Below are positions 1 to 14,000 of a DNA stretch of 64,000 nucleotides, one piece after another. This DNA is from Cheilinus undulatus (taxonomy: Eukaryota > Chordata > Actinopteri > Labriformes > Labridae), in contig NC_054867.1 of the NCBI RefSeq assembly GCF_018320785.1, positions 53,977,276-54,041,275 on the forward strand, read 5' to 3'. Position 1 is the stretch's first letter. Every line of letters begins with the position of its first letter. The notes beneath the pieces were generated by a model. That model did no database searches. It saw only the letters and a list, made by a program, of their open reading frames with translations, and was not told where the DNA came from. The position numbers were made by a program, and so were the translations under genes.

Positions 1-59
1 ACCGTCCCTCCTCTTCATCAAACAGCCCATACATCATCTCTGTGGCTAATACGAATCAA

Positions 60-410
60 CAGGGGCCAATTAGCGGTGCCTTTTTAACTGCTTTTCTCCC
101 TCATTTGTCATAACTTTGAAAAGACGTACTGATATACCTAGATAATAAATCTTGTTGGGTACTGTTTACATTGAAATGACAACTAAGAGGCCTAGATTGG
201 TCTGGATGTAAAAGGCAAGGATGGAGTGTTTTATGAGCTTTGATGACATCATCGTTACATGGCTGATCAAAGGCATTAAAGCGTGACATCATCAAAGGCA
301 GAGGACGAAATATTGGTGAAGCTGGGGATGTTGGGGGCTTTCTCCCTCCATTTTTGTTAGCTAGAAGTTCAGAGTCGTTCTTTTGCAGTTGACGTCACGT
401 AGTGGAGAAC
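60..410 (+). repeat. Dispersed minisatellite element, copy 1 (PIGU 3' flank)
   Basis: This copy has a head segment GCTTTTCTCCCTCATTTGTC, then about three diverged units of the form GGCAAGGATGGAGTGTTTTA / TTGATGACATCATC, then the tail GTGAAGCTGGGGATGTTGGG. The same head, unit and tail recur at 29640-29970 and 46320-47510 (reverse) and at 48150-48430 and 49050-50540 (same orientation). Confidence 0.7.
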
Positions 411-2003
411 TCCTGTTGGGGGGGAAGAAGTGATTTCTGCATACAAAACGCTACAAAAGGCCATGTTTTGAGATGTTTATAACTATACCAAGTGTTCAAA
501 GGGGGAAAATAAAAACATTCTTAATTCTTTTAACTACTTTTGCATACTGAAAGTAGTGAAATATTCAGGCTTTTTTTATAGGTATAAAACTCACAGAAAA
601 ACGTCAGCAGGCAGGAATTAAAAATCCTCCATCTAAAGCCTGGATGATTAGCTCATTAAATTCTGATATTACCCTCAGCTGATGTCCGTCCAGTCTCTCT
701 CATTGTGATGGGAAATCCACCTCTTTTTAGAGATCCAGATCATTTAGCTTAGCTCAGTAGAGCTGGTTGCTCTTTATCTGATATCAGTTTGGCTTTATAA
801 ATGTGGATTAAATAAAAGAGGAGGAAAGGAAACTGGCATTCAAGCAGAAGCTAACTAAAGCGGCTCACAATAAAGAGTTGTTTGGTAGAACAGGCTCGTT
901 CATGAACTGCTCATTCTTACTGACATCATCACTGTTTACTGCATGTTTGTGACTAAATGAGGATTTTTATATGTTAAAGAGGCTCAGCTAGCATCTTAGC
1001 TCTGTACTAGACTCCTCTAGACTCTGGTCTTTCTTTATCTGGATAGACCACACCAGGAGGTCTGCAGGACTGAGTATTTGTGATAATGATCACCTCTTCT
1101 CCAGGTAAATCAGATAAACAGTGGGAAAAAAAAATCACTGTCTTTGAAAGTGTAGGGATCGTACTCAATGTAGAGCTTTAAAGTACTAACTTTTCTCTGG
1201 TTCCATTCATCCCTACTGGCTGTCTCCCACATGGTCATCAGAATCACATGACTGCAAAGAACCAATGAGCTTTGACAGATGACATCATCAAAGGAGGATG
1301 TGTTCCACTACTTGTGTGCAGAGCTTGAGGATGGAGCTAGTGTATCATTCATCTTTAAGTTTGGGTGGATAAACACAGTACAGTTATTACAGTATGTTTG
1401 CTTCCAGGCATCGTATAGCCACACCTTTCCTCCCTCCATAATCATCACGTCGGTGAAAATTTGTCAGGTACCCATGTGCCGTGGCTCTGTAGTCGCCTAA
1501 CATGTAACAGACATAAAGATCATGGCATCTGACCTCAGAATAATATAAAACACTGATAATCAGGATTTGTTCATTGAAGAGCAGGTTGGTAAATGAGGTT
1601 AACAGGATAAAACAGCAAGAAAAGAGCATTTAGGCTTCCATTCAATCACTAAAGAGTACTTCCTCTTCTTTTCCTTCCTCTTATGGGTCAGTTTAAACAC
1701 AAACAAAATCAAACAAACAATACAAAACAAAGAAATGGCGTGAGAGCTGGACGTCCTGAGCGCTTGTTCCAGGTAGGACGAGGCTCCAAAATTAGACGAA
1801 CGTTTCCCCTCCCTGCAGGTGTTTGTCATGTAGTGTGGTGTGACTCACAGTTTGCACGTTGTCGTATCAGACGCCGTCTGCAAGATTGTAAATGTTCTGT
1901 CAGCAGAGCGGCGTGTTTCTGAAGGCCCTCCTCCTTTTGTGTTCGTTCCCTTTGAGGATCAGCGGGACCTTCAGCAGGGTGTCTAATCAGACTGTCGGAG
2001 TTT
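411..2003. other. PIGU 3' flank: no gene seen
   Basis: No supported coding exon. The segment 951-1120 is homologous to 47310-47510: both have GGCTCAGCTAGC, ACTCCTCTAGACTCTGGTCT and CACCT.TTCTCCAGGTAAATCAG in the same order, so it is another piece of a dispersed repeat. The part nearest the PIGU stop codon (about 1690-2003) is probably its 3' UTR. I did not find a convincing minus-strand AATAAA. Confidence 0.5.
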
Positions 2004-5000
2004 TTATTTGAGGATGAGCGTGGCCTCTGAGCCGTCTTTCCTCTTCAGGTAGAGTCCGTAGGTGAGATGGTGCTCCCTCCTCAAGAAGGCGTAGAAATAA
2101 TCGGAAACCAGCAGGATCTAAAGGAAGAAAGCATTGAGACACATTCATTTTCTCCTCCTGAGATTAAGACCATCGTACACTCAGGATAACAATAAATCTG
2201 TCCAATAAAGGCAAATATTCAAAGCCAACATAGACCCACATTAACAACCGATGCAGGTCATCCTTTGGAGCGGAAGTTTATCTACATTTGCAGCTCACAT
2301 CAGCTGATAGAGGCCAATATTTTCAGCAAATAAAGGTTGAAAATTTTTTGCTGATATAAGCCAGTATTTACAACCAACATAAGACGATATTTACTGCACT
2401 ACAGCCCAATATTTAAAGCCTTTATGGGCTGGTTTTTATAGCAAATAAAGGCCAATACCTACAGCTGATCTCAGCTGATATTTACAACCAATATAGGGCA
2501 AAAAAGCCCAATATTTATAGAAAAAATAGACCAAGATTTTAAAGCCAATATAGTTTGACATCTTTAGCCAATATAAGCCAGTATTCACAGTATTCATAGG
2601 CCCATGTTTTGAACCAATATAACCCGATATTTAAAGACAATAAAGGCTTATATTTATATCCAATAAAGCTCCACATTTACAAAGGCTTAAGTCGACATTT
2701 AAAGACAATACAAGCCAATATTTACCGCCGGTAACTCCGCATTTGTATCAACTTCTAACTGAGCTGAGGCACAAGCGCAATAGGACCGCTCCCTCTGTCC
2801 TGAGCCGTGATTGACTGAGTACTAGCCTCCTCATTGGCTGGAGCATCGTCCCTTGCTGGTTTTCCTCAAGTGAGAGTGCAGCGGGAGGGCACATTGCAGA
2901 AGTGTGTTGGACTGAATCCCAATTCTCCCCTCAGTCTCAAAACATGCGTTCCCGTGAAGTGCGAGGGCTGTCCCAATTCTCCTGAGAGTTGAGTTGAGGG
3001 GTGAGTTTGAGGGCTTTATCTCCCTCAGTTCTGAGATGTTCCTGGAGCTCCCTTGGTATTGAGGGTTATCACTCAAAGATGGCGGCAAATGCGGGGAAGA
3101 AATTGAGCCAAAAATGTAGATTTCTTTGTAAACAGAATCTAAAAACTACAGAAACAATTGCAATATCTTAGTCTAATGTTAATTAATGGATTGTTTGCCT
3201 GTTTGTAGCATAACATTTACTTTTATTTTTACGATCGCAAGCCGGTAACAGTACCGCCTCATTCTTCTTCCTCTGAATCGACAGACTACACAGTTTTGGC
3301 ACATTACTGCCCTCTACAGTCTGAAATTGTAACTGCTATTAAGGGGTGTCCCATTTCTAAGTCACAAGATGGCCCTTACACTTGGTTTGGAGGGCCGAGT
3401 TAAGACTGAGGGTTAAGGGGAGAATTTGGATTCAGCCTTATTCTTTTAGATGGCTTCAATAACAAGACACTGACAGGCTGTGTTGTTTTTGTGACACTAA
3501 AAATAAATCGCTTACTACAGCTTTAATGTACCTGAGCCACGTTGAAGAGCAGCGTTATGGCGTAGTAGAAGTTTGAGTTGGCGCTGCCGGAGTAGATCCA
3601 GAGGTGCCAGAGGACAGGAAACAGAGCAGAGCACGCCAACAGGACAATGGACACAAGGAAGATGTTCCTGAGGACTGAACAGGGGCATAAAGCAGAGTAA
3701 GAGACGAAATTCACTCCATTTGTAGTAAAATATTACAGGATGTAAGATCACATTAAGATTAAGAGCATGTTAGAGTTTTCTGAGTGTTTTCTCAGCACTC
3801 ATACATTTTCTATGCCCAAGCATTCATTTCTTTCAGTATAGTTTAATAAAAGTATTGTGTTTCATTCGCTCACATCTGTGCAGGTGACTCCACACAGGCA
3901 GGAAGGCCATGTAGAGGGCGATGTCTCCCACTGTGGGGTATGACTTAAAGATGGAGATCACTGCTAGCTGCATGAAGATCAGAAACACCGGGTGCTCCCT
4001 GGAACACAAACGTACGTTTTAAAGAATGTTAAGGCTGCTGGTTTGATAAATAAGAGGAACAAACACGGGTGAGGGACAGGGAAGGACTGACTTGAGTTTA
4101 ACGGACAGAGGGATGGTGTAGAAGAAGACGTTGATCTGAAAGACGCAGAGGAAGAAGAGGCGGAAGTGTTCGAACATCTCAGCGAAGAAATACCAGAAGA
4201 GGCCGATGTTTGGGGTCAGATCTGGCACTGAGAGACTGGAAAACAAATACATTTAGTTAGAATGCAAACAAAGGGTATGGATTTGATGATTTAAAGGATT
4301 AATAGAATCCTCACATGAAGCCGTAGACGGAGGGCAGGTAGTCCCATGAGCCCAGCAGGAAGAAAGAGAGGCAGACGATGACGAAGAGGCTGCCCAGGTA
4401 CATGAAGGCGTACTGGACGATGAACCACCAGAAACTCGCTCGACGGAAGTTCACAGGGATGTACTGACGCTGAAGGAGAAACACAAACAGCGTTAACAAT
4501 GCCATGATTGGAGAAATTACACCTTTATAAGGTTGGTTCATTTTATTTTTGTTTAATATTATTATTAATTTTTTACAGAAGCAGGTGCACATCCTCATGG
4601 ATTCAATGCTCTAACTCTATTTTCAATCACAACACTATCTGCCAGATTTATCCTAGCAGCTGAAAGCTCCATTATCAAGATATCTATTAATGAATTAATC
4701 CACCCAAAGCAGGGGTGTCATACTCATGGCCCGGGGGCCAAATCCAGCCTGTGGTACAGTTATAACTCGCCCACCAGTATGAGGTCTGCAGATTTCCTCC
4801 AGTATAACAATGCAAACTTAACCTTGATGATTTATAATATCTTGTTAAGTCATAAAAATTAAAAGAGTAAAGAGTTAAAATAATCTGGTAAAAAGTCAGG
4901 AAAGTGGGGGAAAAAACTGTGTTTTCATTTCGTATTTTCTAATTTGCATCACACAATATTTACTTAAAGTTACGGTTTTGACTTTTTATATCATAATTTA

Positions 5001-8000
5001 ACCTTTCAAATCATAATTTTGACTTTATTTCATATTTTGATCATTTAGATTCACGATTTTAATTTTTAAGTCATATTTCGACGTTTTAAACTCATGAATT
5101 TGAATTTTATCTTACATTTTGACATTTTCAAATACTAACTTTGAATTTTAATCTCAAATACGAAAATTTTGATTTAAAATCTTACATTTTTATCACATAT
5201 TTTGACATTAAAAACTCAGTATTTTCATTTGTGTCTCATTTTGACATTAGATACTCATGATTTTGAATTTTATTTTATATATTCATCTTCTAAACTCTTG
5301 ATTTAGAATCTTTTTCTCACATCTTGACCTTTTCAACTCTTTAATATGACTTTAACTAATGATTATATAATTTTATCTAATATTTTGACATTTTAAACTT
5401 AAAATCGTCACTATTATCTTATATTTTGACCTTTTAAACTTGTGTTTTTTAAATTTTATCCCAAATTGTGACCCTGTTAAATTCATGATTTTGAATTTTA
5501 ATTTGGTACTTTAAAAATCTTGATTTTATCTTTTGACTTTTTTAAAATCTCAAAATCATTTATCATCAAGGTTCCTTTTTTTTTTCAATCTATAATTGGT
5601 TAGCGGTGAAGATGAGAATGACAGTTTAGGGGAAATTTTGACCCTGTTAGGCCCTCAGGTTAGACCCAAATTCAGAATTCGGCTCCTGCTGCGATTGAGT
5701 CTGACATCCCTGCTGTAAAGAGAGTGTTTGGTGGTTTCCACCTAACTGCTAACATCTTTTAGCTACTGAGCATGCTGGTTTAGATTCATCATTCAAAAGC
5801 ACGAGTTCAACGGAACAAGTTACTGTGACTCCAAATGGTTTAGAAAGAACCTCAGCTATTTGTTCCCAAAATTTTCTAAGGTGGGTTCATTTTCTATACT
5901 TGAAAAACATATTACCACAACCCAACAATTTACCCCCCTGCCTGGCTGCCTGAAGGAGATAAATGTCAAGGTGTATAAAACAAACCCGCCCTACCTGCAT
6001 CAGGTAGAGCAGAGCCGGAGCACAGAGAGTCAGAGGATAGATGGACTGATACGTCGCCAAAGACAGGAAGATGGCGCTCAGTAAGACGTTTCCTGCAAAA
6101 CAAACATGGAGAATAGTCGCAGCATATTTACAGCAATGCTAAATAACAGCCACAATTTTTACAGTTTTATTACTACATGGAAAAAAATTATGTATTGTTA
6201 AAAACTTAACTTTTTACTCATGGTGCTTCTATTAATCTTGAATAAAATCTTACTCTTCAACAAGGGCAGCAAGCATCACTGAACGGGTCCTTGACCTTCA
6301 TGCAGGTCGGGGTTTAGTGCAGGGCGGACAAAATATCGCCATGGCCACGCCTTTTGATGTAGACTTTTCCCCTTCAAAGTTGTGTAAGGTGCTTGGCCCT
6401 GATAATTGTCTTTAATCTTATTCTTTATAAATAATCCTTTAAAAATCACAGAAATGACTAAAATAGAAAAGATGGGTTAAAGTGAAATAAACGCTACATA
6501 AGAAGACAAGGTGGGAAGTTTTCTGTGCCAAAACACTCCAGTAGCAATGCTGTACTGATCTCTACTAACACTCGACGCTGATACAGGCGTATCCATCTGC
6601 TTTGCAGGGTTAAGACTAAATAAGGTGTTACCTTTTATGGTGGAGAGAAAGAAGAGGGCGATGACAGCGTTGTTGAGGCCGCAGGTTGACTTGGCGACAC
6701 AGGACAGGATGGTGAACGGGTTCAACAGGTAGCTGAGGGAAGAACAAATGAGTGATTAGAATTGATACCTTTTGGGGTTAATTAATCATCCTTCCAGTAT
6801 AAAGGCCTTTGCACACTGGGTCCCATTATTTCGTCTGAATTTTTCGCACATTAAAAAATAAAATCAAGCTCATGTTGTTATAATCATGTTGGCACACTCA
6901 AGCTGAAATTTTCATCTGTCGTATTTTTTTTCGGATCAGGTTCGATTTTACGCAAAATTTCGCATCAGTCCAAGTCATTTAAATGGGTGATTGATGATTC
7001 AAAACAGTGCCTGCTGTTTGCTCCTCACTTGCTCACCCCTGCCCGACCCCTCCTCTCACTCCCCTCTCTCTCTCTCGCACCAAACCTCACTTCAAACACC
7101 AAAGTTTGCTTATTTATCATGTGGATATAAACCATGGAAATATAACAGGTGACTGATGATTCAGATCAGCGGCTGCTGCTTATTTCTCTCTTGCTCGCTC
7201 ACCCCCGCCCAATCCCTCCCTCCCTCTCGCTCTTCCTCTCCCCTTAGTTTGCCGGTGTATTATGTGGATATCAGATATGGACATATAACAGATAAAGGCA
7301 GAAGTTTGTAGCCTACTCACAGGCCATAACAGAGGCTGAATTCTCAAGTTGCTCTCAATCTCTCCAACTTGTCTCAGAGCTATGACACATGAGCGTGTGC
7401 TGTATGAAGCTCTCTGTCAGGGTGGATCCAGCAAGATTTTAAAGGAGTGATAGAGACACAGGATCGCAGTACGAGACTATTTTCCACTGGATCTCTATAC
7501 CTAAAACAGCCAGTGGGTTGAGGACTGTTAGTTAACCACTGACATTGAACAGCTTATTAACCACAGATAGCTAACAGGATCACTGTTGGAAGATGATCCG
7601 TCAGAAAATCGTCGTTGGACTGATTGCTAACCCTGAAACTTTCTCATCACTGTATTCTTCTTCATCAAAAGCACTGAGATTACCTTTAGGCATTTAACAA
7701 TGGTAAATGTATTTTTTTCCTGTTGTATCCATGTTAAAGGTTGATCTATCGACTTTTGACTAGGCATTCCTGCATTAGACAGAAGGTATTTCCATTGCGA
7801 CATCTATTTATTGCTGGTGTGAAATAAAACAGTGGGACAATCAAGGCTTTCTCATTGGGTAAATTTGACCTGCACGGCGGTTCTAGATATAAATGTCCAT
7901 TATCAACATTTGGTTTTAGGTAAAGATTTTTTTTATGACACCAGGTGTTATAAACAAACTTTTAGGAAAACATTTAAACTGTAAACACATCAAGTAAGAT

Positions 8001-11000
8001 CCAGTTAAAGAACAGTCTTGGGTAAATTTTACCCATTGGCAGTTCTAGTGTTAAAAGTGAACTATGATCCACATCTCATTGCCTTAATTCTGAGGCTTCA
8101 TTTTGATTATTAATGCCATTAAGCTCCAGCTCTCCTGAAACAGCAGATTTACTTACAACATGGCGACTTTCAGAGGGATGTAGTACATCTCTATGGGACT
8201 CCTGATCAGCTCCAGACAGTCCAGAGGGTACCGGTCCGCCTCCAGGGCAAACTTCTGCTTCCTGAACTGAAAAACAAACATCACAGATGTCAGATGGAGA
8301 AATACTGCAGAAAATACTAAACAAACCTGCAGCACAAAACACCAAAAACACACAAAATATTAAAGTTAATGAAGTAATAATCAGATTTAACATCTTTACT
8401 GTGAATCAGTCAGGTTTATTTTTAATTAATGGTCATACTGATAGAGTCAAGATCATTACAATGTTTGGAGGCTTTTATGCATTCTTTATTTTGAAAGATA
8501 AATGTGAAGTTCAACACACCAGGAAGCTTCATTAGTCATAGGAGACATTTTTAGGAGTATACACAAAAGTTTTCAGCGTTTCATCCACACGGAAACGGCG
8601 TTTTGGGAGGCCGTGAACACTTCTTTTTGAAACCGTGCCCCAGAGTGAACAAATCTGTATACGTCTACCGTTTTACTACAGCGCCTTCAGTGGTTCCGTG
8701 CTTACGCGGACATTTCCTGAAAAGCTCCCGTGTTTACGGAAAATGTTTTTAAAACCAAACTGAAATATATCTTTCTGTCTTCGTGTGTACAAGGCCTCAG
8801 AGTCCTGATGAGTGGTCTAAAATCGTAACTTCAGGGTCATTTTGATCGTTTTAAGTGTGTTTATTGTATTCATACTTGAGCAGACGTGTTCATGTTTTTT
8901 CTTACCACTTGTTTGTTGTAGTCTTTGACAGCGATGTAGAGAGCCACAGCAGTGATCACATCTGCTAACTACAGACACACAGACGCTAACGTTAGCAGAG
9001 AACATCAGGAAAATCACAGATCTAACAGGATGAAGCAGATTTATTACATTTATAGGTAAAATATGGAGGATTATTGTGCTGAAATTTCCTCTTTGATTTT
9101 AACAATCCTTCATTTTTAAAACCAGAGGAAGCTTTCATATCTTCTATCAGAGACATGTTTATTTCAGCCATGGATGCTGAATTCTACATCATCAGGGCTG
9201 AACGATTTATGAAAATAATATAATCACAAATTTTCCCCATAATGTAAATAAAGCAAATTTGATATCAATTGCTATTCTGAAGGGGATGATTTTTTTTTTT
9301 ACCTTATTCTAGTTTTGATTAAAAAAAATAATGAACAGGAAAAGTAGGATTTTTGTAAACTATTCTAAAAAAGACATTTGAATTTGTGCATAATGTATGA
9401 AACAAAAAAATCTTGCTGTAAAAAGATTGTATCAAACTGGCATTCTGACACATTTCAGGTGTAGGAAACTGCAGCAGGCCATATTGGGATTTAATCTAAT
9501 TTGCGGTTTAATGCCCAGCCCTATCAAAGACAGCTAAATAAATAAGCATGAATTCTTTTATTTAGATACCTGACATCCCTTTAGTTAATGTGAGAAGGGC
9601 GTGTCTGACTCACAGGCAGCAGATTCAGGACTGTAGAACCCATGTAGCAACACATTATGTAAACACGCTGCATTATGTAATAATGTAATACATTTTTAAT
9701 TCATTATGTAATAACGCCACATTTTGTAAGCCACTAAGCGGTTAGGGTTAGGGCAAGGTAGTAGGGTATACCCTGGAGCCCACCTTAAGTCCTAAGGTTA
9801 GGGTTAGGTGTTTAGTCTAGAGCCCTGAAGGGGGGTTAGGTTTAGGCATAAGTCACTAAGTGGTTCGAGTTAGGGCAAGGTAGTTGGGTAGGGCATACCT
9901 TGGAGCCCACACTAAGTCCTATGGTTAGGGTTATTACATAATGCGGCGTTATTACATAATGTGGAGCTACAAACCATTTAAAACACAGGTGTCCAACTCA
10001 AAGCCCGGGAGTCAAATCCGGCTGGCAAGATGATCTCATATTTCTGTTATAACTGGCCCATCAGTCTGAGGTCTGCAGGTTTCCTTGAGTATAAAAATGT
10101 GAACTTATCCTTGATGATTTAAGATAGCCTTGTTAAGTCACAAAATCAGAAAAAGTAAGGAGTAAAAAAAATTAGAGAAGAAGTCAGGAATGTGGGAAAA
10201 GAATTTAATTTGTGTTTTATTTTCACATTTTCAATTTAGCATCTCATAGTTAGGACTCAAAATTAGGATTTTGACTTTTAATTTCTTACTTTGAGCATTT
10301 CAACTCATAATTTTGACTTCTCATATAATATTATGAGCTTTAAGATTCATTATTCTTCTTTTAAGTGATATTTTCACCTTTTTAACTAATTTGTATTTTA
10401 TCTCATATTTTCAACTCCAGACATTGACATCATTAGCCCATAGTTTGACCTTTAAGACTCACAATTTAAAATTTTGAATCATATTTTGACTTTTAATTTC
10501 ATGATTACAAATTTTATTTCATATTTTGACCTTTTAAACTCATGATTTTGACTTCTTTCTAATATATTTACCTTTAAAAACATTATTTTTCAATTTAAAT
10601 TTCATGTTTTGAACTTTTTGAACTAATACATTTACTTTTCTCAGATTATGAGCCTTTAAAATTATCTTTCTTTTTTACTTTTAAATGTCAAAATAATTTA
10701 TCATCAGTGCTCAGTTTTTTTTTTCTTTTTCATATTTAATTTACGGTGAAACAAGGTTGACAGTTTATGGTTAAAAATGTGACCCTGTTAGGCCCTCAGG
10801 TTAGACCTGAATCCAGAATCCGGCCCCTGCTGTGATTAAGTTTGTCATCCCTGGTTTAAAAACAAGACTTAATCTAAGCAGAATGAACATCATGTTGCAG
10901 CACGGGATTGTGTTACATTATTGATAAGACATTACTGCTATTAAGGGAACTAATGTCATTAAAACTAGCTAACAGTATCATAAATGTTAGATTTATATTT

Positions 11001-14000
11001 CCTTGCATTTCTCCCTCCCTCAGGTGTCCCTGAAGCCTTCAGCACCCCCCCTCACCCCTCCTATTCCCAGTTCTGTTCTTAATGTTCTGTTTGTTCACTT
11101 GTTGTCGTGATATATTATAAAATAAAGAAAAGTTTGGAAAAAGGGTTTGTATGGGGGATCACAGACTTTGGGGAGAAAAAATGGCTTAACATATGAAACA
11201 GTTTATATAAAATAAGGATGCACAATATTGGATTTTTGCTGATATCTGATATGCCGATATTTACCTATACCGATATCTAAATTTGCTTTTCAGACAAGAC
11301 ATTTCAGTCCTTTTGGACACACTTTAAGGTTTGAGGATGACCAAGGAAACAAACTTCAGTCCTTTAAAAACACCTTAAAGTTTAAAGAATGAGGATAAAT
11401 AAAGAAAAGACCTCAACTGACACAGGTCTGTTGGTTCAGCCTTAAACTCCTCTAATTTATTAGGATACATGGACAAAATTTATAGTCGATGAATGCTGAA
11501 ATACAGTAAATATCGGCTGATACCAGACCGATAATATCGTGCATCCCTAATATAAACGAGAGGAAAACACATCATGAAAAATGCTCATTAACATCTCTGG
11601 GTGGTGCTGTTGTGAAAAACACAGGTCCTGGTTCTACGGTCCTGATTCTGCTGCCTGCATTTAGGTACTATTGATGTGTTCGGCATTAATAATCCATCTT
11701 CAGTCCTGATATCAGAGCTCTCTGTCCCTCCTCTGATTCCTGTGACTCTGAGTCTCCCAGTAAAACAGAAATACTCACTATGAAGGTGATCTCGGCGTAG
11801 TCGACCACAAAGTGAAAAAGGTAAATGATGAGAGGAGTCTGAGGAGAGGAGGTCAGAGAGTCAGAGCATGAGCAGAGAAGTTTGGACAGAGATCAGTGTG
11901 TTTGATTAAACAGCTGTGGTCTGAGCGGAGGAGGGCTTGAGTTCTAACGTTACGATTTAGTCTGTTAAATCAATTTATACCTAAGAAAAACAAACATTCC
12001 TCACAACTGGATATGGGTCAGTTACATGACAAACACATCTGTGTGTCCTAATCCATTATTTCCTTTGGGAAAAAACAAAATAAACTATTGGTGACGTTTA
12101 TTTTTTTTAACAACATCAACTTTGTTTATTATAGTTTCAGTATTTTTAATGAATAAAAGTAATTTTATATTTTGGCATCTCAAACCCAAAAAATGTCAGG
12201 AGGTGAAACAGTCTGAGTAAATGAGACTATAAAAACTAACAGTTTCACTGTTAGAAATTCACATCAGAATCCTGTGGCATGATCTTATGGTGAAATCTTC
12301 TAAAGATCCATCCATTTCTATACTACTTTAGGTACAGTGGGGGTGCCCATTCTCCGGCCCCTTTATTTTGGGGTTCTCAGGCTGAAAAGGTTGAGAACCA
12401 CTGCCTTAAACAAATGACTTGATTATTCCTGAAGTGATATTTTTCTGTATTTGGTCCTCAGTGGGAAAATCTGAAGATCCAGAATTAAATGGAGTCAAAA
12501 TAAAATAATTATCAAATAAAAAATATGTTCATGTTCATGCACTCACCTCGTGGAAAACATCTCCAGAGTACGGCGAGACTCCAAGGTCCAGCAGAGCCAG
12601 GCCTTCAACAACTGGAAACAAACAAACAAAGATACAAATAAATAAACAAAGATGTAAACAAATAAACAAAGATATAAACAAATAAACAAAGATGTAAAAA
12701 TATAAACAAAGATGTAAACAAACAAACAAAGATATTAACATATAAGCAAAGATATTAACAAATAAACAAAGATACAAACAAATAAACAAAGATGTAAACA
12801 AATAAACAAAGATATTAACATATAAGCAAAGATATTAACAAATAAACAAAGATATAAACAAAGATATAAACAAATAAAGACATAGACATCAAATACAAAG
12901 TCATAAACAAAAACAACATTAGGGCTGAACAATTTAAGGAAAAAATCTTATTTTGATTAATTTTTCTAATATTGCGATTTGATGTGCTTTTTTTAAAAAT
13001 TAATTCCTCATATTTTGCATTTTCAGACAACATTAGCAATAAATCTGTCTATACTTTAACCAGCATAAAATTAAATAGATACAACTAGGGCTGGACGATT
13101 CAAAAAAACATATTCAATTGCAATTATTTACACTCATATTGCAAACTCTACATGAACTGTTGTGTTAAAGGGGATGATAGTATTTATGTTTATATCATTT
13201 TGATGAAGAAAAACATCTACAAAAAGAAGAAAAAAATGAGATTTTTTTTAGACTATTTAAAAAAAGACACTTCTATGTTTGCATGATGTGTAGAATATCA
13301 CATCTCTGCAGCAGAGATGTGTAGAATATAACATCGCTGCTGCCAAAACATGTATTAAACTGGAATTTTGTCACACATTTCAGATTGAAGAAGTATTGCA
13401 TCTTCTGCGATTTGAAAACTGCAGTTGGCCATATTGTGATTTAATCTAAATTTTGATTAACTGCCCAGCCCTAAACACCATGCCAATGAGAATCAGTTTT
13501 GTTCCCCTGCTTTGCTTCGTTATGTGATCAAATGTGCTGCTACTGCACACGCTCAAACTAAATCCCTGTTCAGCCCTGTTTCAATCAATCAAACTTTATC
13601 TATAAAGCAGCTTCCAGACAAATTCACCTGCTGCTCAGTGTGTTTAACAAAAGAAAGTGGCTGACAGAAATATGTCTTCATATTTTTCTGTCTTCATCCA
13701 GTCAAAGAGCTTTCCTAATGATTGAACTTCCTGTTAGAGCAGCCTCATTAATATTTAATAAACAGGTCGTCCATTTTCACTGAATGAGCTCTGAGCGTGT
13801 CGACTTATCACTGTAAAACAGAAACGAGAGCCAACAGTCCTCTTTTTACTTCAGATAAACCCAGCTGTGTGCTGACTCCTCCATTTCTCTGTGGTTCCTT
13901 CAGCGTCATTCATTCATAGATCAATATATTGATTTACCCACAACATCAGCTGAAGCCTACAGAAATCATCAAATGTTAATGCTCTTTTTACTGGAGTCTA

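Noticed and set aside
9737..9925. Interstitial telomere repeat (TTAGGG)
   Set aside because: Only two to three TTAGGG copies per block, embedded in a duplicated MITE core rather than a continuous telomeric array.
12535..13039. Minus-strand frames with repeating Phe/Val/Cys/Leu patterns
   Set aside because: They are the translated 20-bp A-rich repeat next to PIGU exon 2; only the last 22 codons at 12547-12611 are real exon.
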